Below are positions 57,951 through 64,000 of a DNA stretch of 64,000 bases, in pieces. Location of the stretch: NCBI GenBank assembly GCA_004356105.1, contig SMYC01000152.1:40214-104213 (forward strand), given 5' to 3'. Each line of letters starts with the position of its first letter. The first letter of the stretch is position 1. Under the pieces are notes generated by a model that had not been told where the DNA came from, did not search any database, and saw only the letters and a list, made by a program, of their open reading frames with translations. This DNA is from Acidobacteriota bacterium. GTDB lineage: Bacteria; Acidobacteriota; Vicinamibacteria; Marinacidobacterales; SMYC01. The translations under genes and the position numbers were made by a program.

Positions 57951-59858
57951 CTACAAGATGATGCGGTCGTTGCCGGCGCGGCGGGTGACGCGCTCGCGGT
58001 CGAGCCACTCGAGCAGAGGAATGGCGTGCTTGCGGGTGACACCCGCCATCTCTTTGAAGAAGCTCACATCGAGGCGGTCGCGTTCGGGCTTGAGGCCGCG
58101 GATGGATTCCTTGAGCTCGCGAAGGGCGTCGCGGTGGAAGACCATCCCGTCCCCGATCTGGACGAGCGTACCGTCCTTCAACAAGACTCGCTGCACGCGC
58201 TCTAGCAAGCGGGTGTCTTGCTTTCCCGCGGCCGCTGCTTCGCTGAGACTCTTTGGGCGATAGCCCCCGTCACGATATTGCTTCACGAGGAAGTCTCGGG
58301 CGGCGGTCTCCTCGGCGCTCAAGTGGATGCTGTGATCGGGAGTCGCGACGAGATCGCGCGCGCTCAAAAGACGCCCTTCGCCGACGCTCCGCGTCAAGAC
58401 CCACTCGAACACGGCGTGCGGCGTGCGCGCGGCAACCTTTTCCCTCAGCTCGCTTTTCGGCATACCCCCGAGCAGCGGGTTCTTGCTCTGAAAGCGTTTG
58501 AGCTCGTCGAGCATGCGGCTCGCGATCGTCTCGACGACGTCGGGAGCAATGAAGAGCCGCGGCGACTCGGAGACCACCACCGCTTTCTTTTGGCCGACGA
58601 GCGCCGCGACGATCGGCTTCATCGCTTCCCCGTCGGCCGATAGCCGCCGGGCCAAATCGGGCTCCGACATCCCCATAACGCCCGCGCCGGCAATAAAGAG
58701 TGCGGCCGCGGTGGATCGATCGCCACTCGCGAGCGTTTCGAGCGCGCCGAGGGGCGCTCGACTGCGGACGCCGTGTTTCTGGGGCTCGGCGTCGAGAACC
58801 TTCCCACCCGCGATCGTCTCGAGAGGCGAGTAGCGTCTCAAGATGAAGCGATCCCCACGCGCGGCAACCATCGGGCCTTCCAGGCGGAGCTGTACGAAAG
58901 CGCGTTCTCCCGGGGCGATAGCTTTCCTGTCGCCCAGCACCCGCACGCGCGCCAGGACTTGCGCCGTTCCCAGATGAAGATGTACGCGGGTGAGATCCTT
59001 GATGGGGATGGGCGACGAGGCGAGCACGTCGAGCTCGGCATCGATCATATGCGTCGGCGTGAACGAGCCGGGCTCGACGAGGGTGTCGCCACGCAAGATG
59101 TCGGCCACATCGACGCCTTGCAAATTCACCGCGGTTCTCTGGCCCGCGCTTGCGGTCTTCTTCTTCTCGCCGTGAACTTGGAGGCCGCGTATCCGCGCTT
59201 TCAACCCTCGCGGCACGATCTCGATCTCATCCTCTTGCGCTACCGAGCCGGTCATCAAAGTTCCCGTCACGACCGTGCCAAAGCCTTTCATGGTAAACAC
59301 GCGATCGACGGGAAGCCGGAAGAGTCCGCGCGTGGAGCGGCCCGGGACATCTTTAGCCTCCTCGAAGAGTTTTTGCTTGAGCGCTTCGATACCCTCTCCC
59401 GTTTTCGACGAGACTTCGAGGAGCGGTGCGTCTTCGAGAAAGCTCCCAGAAACCAGCTCCCGCGTCTCGAGAGACGCAAGCTCGATGAGCTCGGGGTCGG
59501 CGAGATCGCTCTTGGTGAGGACGATCACGCCGCGCGGAATCTCGAGCAAACGACAGATGTCGAAGTGCTCTCGCGTCTGCGGCATGACGGATTCGTCGGC
59601 GGCGACCACGAGCAAGACGAGATCGATGCCGCCGACGCCCGCGAGCATATTCTTGACGAACTTCTCGTGCCCCGGAACGTCCACAAAGGCGATGGATAAG
59701 TCGTCATCCTCGGCGAGAAAAGCGAAGCCGAGCTCGATGGTGATGCCCCGCTCCTTTTCTTCTTTCAGCCGATCGGGATCGGTCCCCGTCAGCGCTCGGA
59801 CGAGGGCACTCTTGCCGTGGTCGATGTGGCCGGCGGTTCCGATGACGACGTGCTTCAT
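57951..59858 (-). CDS. selB: selenocysteine-specific elongation factor
   Basis: The 635-residue GTPase starts [20 protein letters not shown] and has [20 protein letters not shown] and the EF-Tu-like domains 2-3. Four winged-helix repeats make up the C-terminal 250 residues ([40 protein letters not shown]), which bind the SECIS hairpin. The organism therefore probably decodes UGA as selenocysteine at some sites. The other sel genes are not in this window. Confidence 0.95.
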   Translation of the reverse strand: MKHVVIGTAGHIDHGKSALVRALTGTDPDRLKEEKERGITIELGFAFLAEDDDLSIAFVDVPGHEKFVKNMLAGVGGIDLVLLVVAADESVMPQTREHFDICRLLEIPRGVIVLTKSDLADPELIELASLETRELVSGSFLEDAPLLEVSSKTGEGIEALKQKLFEEAKDVPGRSTRGLFRLPVDRVFTMKGFGTVVTGTLMTGSVAQEDEIEIVPRGLKARIRGLQVHGEKKKTASAGQRTAVNLQGVDVADILRGDTLVEPGSFTPTHMIDAELDVLASSPIPIKDLTRVHLHLGTAQVLARVRVLGDRKAIAPGERAFVQLRLEGPMVAARGDRFILRRYSPLETIAGGKVLDAEPQKHGVRSRAPLGALETLASGDRSTAAALFIAGAGVMGMSEPDLARRLSADGEAMKPIVAALVGQKKAVVVSESPRLFIAPDVVETIASRMLDELKRFQSKNPLLGGMPKSELREKVAARTPHAVFEWVLTRSVGEGRLLSARDLVATPDHSIHLSAEETAARDFLVKQYRDGGYRPKSLSEAAAAGKQDTRLLERVQRVLLKDGTLVQIGDGMVFHRDALRELKESIRGLKPERDRLDVSFFKEMAGVTRKHAIPLLEWLDRERVTRRAGNDRIIL

Positions 59859-59959
59859 GGGGGGATGATAGCAATTAGCATCGGGCGCGCGCTTGTGATT
59901 AAATCAGGCTTCCCCGGCCTCTTCGATAGGCACTCATATCCATCGGAAGGACCGATATC

Positions 59960-60832
59960 ATGCGGAAGAACTTATTTCGGGCCCTTGGCCTACTTTTTGT
60001 CAGCACCGCCCTGGCCACCGCCCAGGACGTGGGCCCGCGCCGAGGGGCCCTCGTCATCGTGGGCGGCGCCATGAAAGATCCGGCAATCATGGAGCGATTC
60101 ATCGAGCTCGCCGGGGGCCCCGAAGCACCTATCGTCATCATCCCCACCGCGGGCGCCGGGGACCATTACGACCAATATTACCCGGGCGCGCGGCGCTGGC
60201 GGAAGCTCGGAGTGGAGCACATCACCGTAGTCCATACGCGGGACCGCAATGTCGCCAATAGCGACGCGTTCGTGGAGCCCATTACCAAAGCGCGCGGGGT
60301 ATGGTTTCCCGGTGGGCGGCAGTGGCGTCTAGCGGACGCCTATCTCGATACACGAACCGAGCTCGAGCTCCACAAAGTGCTCGACAGAGGCGGGGTTATC
60401 GGCGGCTCCTCCGCCGGCGCCACGATCCAAGGCTCCTATCTCGCCCGCGGGGACACGAAGAACAACACGATCATGATGGGCGACCACGAGGAAGGGTTCA
60501 GCTTCCTCAAGAACATCGCCATCGACCAGCATCTGCTCGCCCGCAACCGGCACTTCGACCTCATCCCTTTGATCGAGAAATATCCTCACTTGCTCGGTAT
60601 CGGCCTCGACGAGAACACGGCGATCGTCGTTCAAGGGGATCGCTTCGAAGTGCTCGGCCAAAGCGTTGTCGCCATTTACGACTATCAGCGGACGCTCGCT
60701 GGCGAGGGCCGTTTCTACTTCCTTCGCCCGGGAGACTCTTACGACATGGGCACGCGCGAAGCGATGCGGCGCGCGTTCTCGGCGGAGCCATTCGACGCGG
60801 TCAAAGAAGAGCCTTGGCCCGACCGGCAATAA
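59960..60832 (+). CDS. exported cyanophycinase-like S51 peptidase
   Basis: The 290-residue protein has a signal peptide (ending ATAQ). The S51 fold follows, with GALVIVGGAMKDPAIM, the PGGRQWRL motif, the nucleophile Ser in GVIGGSSAGATIQGS, and the GIGLDENTAIVV region. Cyanophycinases cut multi-L-arginyl-poly-Asp; exported forms use external polymer as food. No cyanophycin synthetase lies near, so extracellular use is favoured. GGAAGGA precedes the ATG. Confidence 0.88.
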   Translation: MRKNLFRALGLLFVSTALATAQDVGPRRGALVIVGGAMKDPAIMERFIELAGGPEAPIVIIPTAGAGDHYDQYYPGARRWRKLGVEHITVVHTRDRNVANSDAFVEPITKARGVWFPGGRQWRLADAYLDTRTELELHKVLDRGGVIGGSSAGATIQGSYLARGDTKNNTIMMGDHEEGFSFLKNIAIDQHLLARNRHFDLIPLIEKYPHLLGIGLDENTAIVVQGDRFEVLGQSVVAIYDYQRTLAGEGRFYFLRPGDSYDMGTREAMRRAFSAEPFDAVKEEPWPDRQ

Positions 60833-60844
60833 GGCCCCGAAGCG

Positions 60845-61399
60845 TCAAAGCCGCGAAGCGATCTTATCGACGATAGTCTTCAGCGTCTCGAAGGCGGGGG
60901 TTCCCTCGAGCACCCCGAGACCGATCGGGCTCACCGTGATCGTGTGTTCGCCGGCGGTCATGGCAATCACAGCGACCAACGGATCGCCATCAGCCTGCTC
61001 GAGCGCCGCGGCCGCGGGGCCGCTCATCCCAGCGACGTCCGCGACGCGAAACCCGTCCCCAAGATCGACCGCGTCGCGAATGTCATCGCTCGCAGGAGAA
61101 ATCTGCAACAGCAGAGCGGGGTCTTCGCCGGCAGGCCACATGCAAATTTCTATGTTCCCGCCGTCGAGCGACTCGGCCGTGCCCGCACCAACGGAGGTGC
61201 CAAAGAGCTCATCCACTTCGCCCTGCATCACGAGACCGCACGCGCCGTTTCCACTAGGGCGCGTGCTGCCCGCGACCCCTGTTCCGCGCGGCGTGTCAGG
61301 CTTCGAGTCACTGCCTCCACAAGCTACCATCGAGCCGACAAGAGCAAAAGTCAGGAGCCACTGAAAAGGATAACGATAGAGACAAAGGCGCACTACCAT
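60845..61399 (-). CDS. small lipoprotein of unknown function
   Basis: The protein of about 184 residues has a lipobox (LVGSMVACGG) followed by a Gly/Ser linker (PDTPRGTGVAGSTRPS). The domain of about 130 residues has two Cys (GACGLVM, IEICMWP) that probably pair, as in DUF3558-like lipoproteins. The start 61399 is chosen since AAGGAG lies ten bases upstream; the GTG at 61408 is too close to this site. It converges with the cyanophycinase gene. Confidence 0.7.
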   Translation of the reverse strand: MVVRLCLYRYPFQWLLTFALVGSMVACGGSDSKPDTPRGTGVAGSTRPSGNGACGLVMQGEVDELFGTSVGAGTAESLDGGNIEICMWPAGEDPALLLQISPASDDIRDAVDLGDGFRVADVAGMSGPAAAALEQADGDPLVAVIAMTAGEHTITVSPIGLGVLEGTPAFETLKTIVDKIASRL

Positions 61400-61484
61400 C
61401 AGGTGCACTCTCCTTTAGGTCGAGCGGGGACCCCGCGGCCAGGTTTCGCTAGGTTGTTGTTCGAATTACAATTACCGTAACACA

Positions 61485-62927
61485 ATGGCCAAACTTCCGC
61501 GACATCTGCTCGAGCGCGGGCCAGAAGAAACGGCGCGTCGCTTGTGCCTGAGCCTCCTCAGCGAAGCGGCGCGTGCGCTCGAGCGCATGGAGAACCCCGA
61601 GGACAAAGAAGGCTTGCACGATTTCCGCGTCTCGCTTCGCCGCCTGAGGAGCTTGATGCGGGCTTATCGCGTCCAGCTCAAAGGCTCCGGCGCAAAGCGG
61701 CTGCGGGCACGCGTGAAAACGCTGGCATCCTCCACGAACCTCGCCCGCGACGCCGAGGTCACGATCGAATGGCTCATGGGCGAGCGCGATCGCTTAGGAG
61801 AGGCCGAGCGCGCCGGAGCCAGCCACTTGTTGTCCCTACTCGAGGTCAAACAGCAAACAACACCCAGCGTCGCGGAGATTCGACGCGCGTTCCGTGCACT
61901 CGAAAAGAACTTGAAGAAAGCTCTCACGCGGATGCGGCTCCCCGCCGAAGAGACCAACAGCACGTTCGTGGCCGCCACCGCCGAGATCCTCGCGGAGCAC
62001 GCCGACATTCTCCAAAAGAGCGTCGTGGCCGCGCACTCCGCCGAAGATGCCGCGCTTCTTCATCGCGCCCGCATCGAAGCCAAGCGACTTCGCTACATCT
62101 TGGAGCCGCTGCAAAGCGAGCTTCTCGAGGCACGCCCGCTCATCAAGGGGATGAAATCACTCCAGGATTGCCTCGGCGACCTTCAAGACACGCGCGTCCT
62201 GACGACCGAGATCTCCGAAGCTCTCGAGAGCTCGGCGCTCGAAGAAGCTAGAAAGCTTCGGGACCTCGCGCTAAGAGCCGAAGAGCTTCCCGTGGCCTAC
62301 CCATCGCAAAATGCGGGCCTACTCGCTCTCTTGCGGCGACAGCGCGAGCGCCGGGATCGCTGTTTCGAAGATCTCGAGCGCAAGTGGATCGGGCCTCTCG
62401 GCGCCTCCTATTTCGAGCGCGTCTCTCGCTTCGTCGGACTTCTGAGGATATGGCCGGCGCGTGAGCTCACAAAGCGCCGCTTTCTGCTCGCCAACCTACC
62501 GGCGAGCTTGACCAAGAGAACAGGCGTTGGGATCCGAGAAGGATGGATCCCGGGTAACGCCATCCGCGAGCGCGTGCGCGCGGTGCGTATGGGCCGGCGG
62601 GTTCGCTATTCCCGCCACGTCGAATCGAACGGCGACCGGCCGATGGAAGAGAGACTGACACGCCCGGCTTTCGAGAAGCTTTGGGCTCTCACCGAAGGGC
62701 GGCAGCTCGAATGCCGCCGTCACGAGCTCGAGGACAACGGACGCGTTTGGACCATCGTCGCGATCCCGTTGCAGGATCTCGTGCTCGCGTCGGTCGAGGC
62801 GGGCGCCGAGCTCGTCCTCCCCGAGTGGATCCGCTCGGAGCTCTTGCGCGAAATCACCGGCGTCAAGAAATACGAGCCCGAAGCGCTCGCCCGGGCCGGC
62901 CCTAAGAGCGCGAACCTATCTCGCTAG
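61485..62927 (+). CDS. CHAD domain fused to a C-terminal CYTH-like domain
   Basis: The 480-residue protein has an N-terminal CHAD domain (about 15-300): repeated HDFRVSLRRLRSLMRAY, HRARIEAKRLRYILEPL and LQDCLGDLQDTRVL helices with conserved His/Arg, which bind polyphosphate. A CYTH-like domain follows (about 320-470): KRRFLLANLP, RERVRAVRMGRRVRYS, LPEWIRSELLREITG. In YgiF the order is CYTH then CHAD. The ExExK start of the CYTH part is weak. Polyphosphate links it to the Ppx gene downstream. Its 3' end overlaps convergent apaH by 26 bases. Confidence 0.85.
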   Translation: MAKLPRHLLERGPEETARRLCLSLLSEAARALERMENPEDKEGLHDFRVSLRRLRSLMRAYRVQLKGSGAKRLRARVKTLASSTNLARDAEVTIEWLMGERDRLGEAERAGASHLLSLLEVKQQTTPSVAEIRRAFRALEKNLKKALTRMRLPAEETNSTFVAATAEILAEHADILQKSVVAAHSAEDAALLHRARIEAKRLRYILEPLQSELLEARPLIKGMKSLQDCLGDLQDTRVLTTEISEALESSALEEARKLRDLALRAEELPVAYPSQNAGLLALLRRQRERRDRCFEDLERKWIGPLGASYFERVSRFVGLLRIWPARELTKRRFLLANLPASLTKRTGVGIREGWIPGNAIRERVRAVRMGRRVRYSRHVESNGDRPMEERLTRPAFEKLWALTEGRQLECRRHELEDNGRVWTIVAIPLQDLVLASVEAGAELVLPEWIRSELLREITGVKKYEPEALARAGPKSANLSR

Positions 62928-63669
62928 GCTCTTGAAAGATCTCGCGGTCCTCGAGGCGCATCGCGGTCAGCGCTCTTCCCCAAACACAGCCCGAATCAAG
63001 CCCAATGATGTTCGTTCCAAGATACAAACCGAGACTCGCCCAATGACCGAAATAAACGGTCACGCCGCTCGGGAGACTCGCCATCTCGAACCAGGGACGG
63101 CAGCCCTTGGGAGCGCCGCCTGGAGGACCGGCATAGTCGAGACACATCTCGCCGTCCTTCGAGCACGTGCGTAGCCGCGTCAGTCCATCGAGCGCCGTCT
63201 GAAGCTTGCTGTCGACGCCGCCGTACTGGAAAGCAACGCTCGCCTCTTTCGCAAGCTTCTCCGCCTGGGCCAAGCTCCACGTGGGCAAGATGCCCGCATG
63301 CACCATGACGGCGTCACCCTCGCGGTGGAGCAAGGGCCTCTCGACGAGCCAGTCAATGAGTACGTCGCCATCCGGCGCGTCGAGAACGTCGTCGAACGTA
63401 TCGCGTCGTCTCGGTTCACGTGTCCCTCGGCGGCGCTCGATGAGATGGAGGTCGTGATTACCGAGAACTGTGACCGCGCTCGTGCCGAGCCCTCGAACGA
63501 AGCGCAACACTTCGAGCGAGCTCGGCCCGCGATTCACGAGATCGCCGACAAACCACAAGCGATCCCGAGAGGCGTCGAACTCGATGCGCGCAAGAAGCCG
63601 TTCGAGCGTGATAAAACAACCTTGTACGTCGCCGACGACGTAAGTGGCCACAGGCGCATCATACGACAT
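62902..63669 (-). CDS. apaH: symmetrical bis(5'-nucleosyl)-tetraphosphatase
   Basis: The protein cleaves Ap4A to two ADP. It has the phosphoesterase motifs VVGDVQGCFITLERLL, FVGDLVNRGPSSLEVL, VTVLGNHDLHL and VMVHAGILPTW. The ATG at 63669 overlaps the ppx start codon on the other strand. The GTG at 63651 (giving MATYVVGDVQGC) matches the family N-terminus exactly and may be the true start. The 3' end overlaps the CHAD-CYTH gene. Confidence 0.93.
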   Translation of the reverse strand: MSYDAPVATYVVGDVQGCFITLERLLARIEFDASRDRLWFVGDLVNRGPSSLEVLRFVRGLGTSAVTVLGNHDLHLIERRRGTREPRRRDTFDDVLDAPDGDVLIDWLVERPLLHREGDAVMVHAGILPTWSLAQAEKLAKEASVAFQYGGVDSKLQTALDGLTRLRTCSKDGEMCLDYAGPPGGAPKGCRPWFEMASLPSGVTVYFGHWASLGLYLGTNIIGLDSGCVWGRALTAMRLEDREIFQEPSEIGSRS

Positions 63670-64000
63670 GACCGACAGCAACCTCGCCGACACCTTCGCG
63701 GCCGTAGACCTCGGCTCGAACAGCTTTCATCTTAAGATCGCTCGCGCTGTCCACGACGAGATCCACGAAGTCGATCGCCTGCGCGAGCGCGTACGCATCG
63801 CTGCCGGTCTGACCGAAGAGAAAACGCTGAGCGAGGAAGCACTCGAGCGGGCCTATACGGCCCTCGAGAAATTTGGCGAGCGGATTCGGGATATCCCAGC
63901 CAAACAAGTGCGCGCCGTGGGAACGAACACGCTCCGGCAAGTCAGCAACCCGCGAGCGGTGCTCAAGAAGGCTTCGAAGGCACTCGGACATCACATCGAG
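63668..64000 (+). CDS. ppx: exopolyphosphatase Ppx/GppA family (partial)
   Basis: The first 111 codons are visible before the window ends. FAAVDLGSNSFHLKIAR is the phosphate-1 motif of the sugar kinase/Hsp70-like fold, and VRAVGTNTLRQVSNPRAVLKKA is the Ppx/GppA signature. It degrades polyphosphate or ppGpp (the two cannot be told apart here). The start codon lies on the same bases as the ATG option of apaH. The gene is divergent with apaH and follows the CHAD-CYTH gene functionally. Confidence 0.85.
   Translation, partial: MTDSNLADTFAAVDLGSNSFHLKIARAVHDEIHEVDRLRERVRIAAGLTEEKTLSEEALERAYTALEKFGERIRDIPAKQVRAVGTNTLRQVSNPRAVLKKASKALGHHIE

Overview
The window is a gene-dense, GC-rich bacterial chromosome segment. 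The host is Gram-negative: it carries lpxC for lipid A, a predicted outer-membrane beta-barrel protein and several lipoproteins. It also encodes TrmFO, a SelB elongation factor, a CsgG-family protein, Ser/Thr kinases with zinc-ribbon or helical-repeat extensions, and remnants of kinase/WD40-like genes ending in 'NWFEELKARVP'. That mix resembles Acidobacteriota, but this assignment is inference from gene content and not from a marker phylogeny. No phage, insertion sequence, CRISPR array or rRNA operon was seen. One tRNA-Ser(UGA) is present.

Layout. 1-2.1 kb: end of an unknown gene, a 38-nt-armed inverted repeat and two coupled family-2 glycosyltransferases. 2.2-7.8 kb (minus): parE/parC, a Yip1-like membrane protein and a deleted SDR pseudogene. 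8-9 kb: lpxC behind a good sigma54-type promoter, followed by a copy of a dprA-tail/GGGGATA hairpin repeat. 9.3-11 kb (minus): a four-gene cassette of ECF sigma factor, STAS protein, unknown small protein and DUF1573 protein. 11-17.4 kb (minus): a degenerate S1/P1-nuclease-like protein, comF, a LapA-LapB-like fusion, a sigma54 activator, rsfS, obgE, rpmA and rplU. 17.5-22 kb (minus): a very large peptidase/beta-propeller/barrel fusion with a lipoprotein and a TPR protein. 22-28 kb (plus): dprA, topA, trmFO and a CsgG-family protein.

28-41 kb: a zinc-ribbon kinase, a XerC-type recombinase, a TPR protein, an nrtR-nicotinamidase-pncB NAD salvage operon with a candidate operator, a kinase gene split by one frameshift, galU, serS and a GGDEF(degenerate)-EAL protein. 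42.1-45.9 kb is the most plastic part: tRNA-Ser, then two related 3' fragments of kinase/WD40 genes sharing the same terminal hairpin and bracketing an MBL-fold hydrolase and a PPOX-family protein. 45.8-64 kb: an NtrC-type regulator, DUF309, polyprenyl synthase, YajQ, TatD, a sulfatase-superfamily lipoprotein, a CsaA-like protein, LarC, RadC, glgC, GreB, SelB, cyanophycinase, a lipoprotein, a CHAD-CYTH protein, ApaH and the start of Ppx/GppA.

Functional themes are envelope biogenesis (lpxC, LapAB-like, glycosyltransferases, galU), NAD salvage under NrtR, nucleotide/polyphosphate housekeeping (CHAD-CYTH, ApaH, Ppx), and sigma54 control (two activators plus the lpxC promoter). A second theme is non-coding: many intergenic gaps hold short tandem stutters arranged as inverted repeats, including a hairpin repeat that carries a copy of the dprA 3' end.
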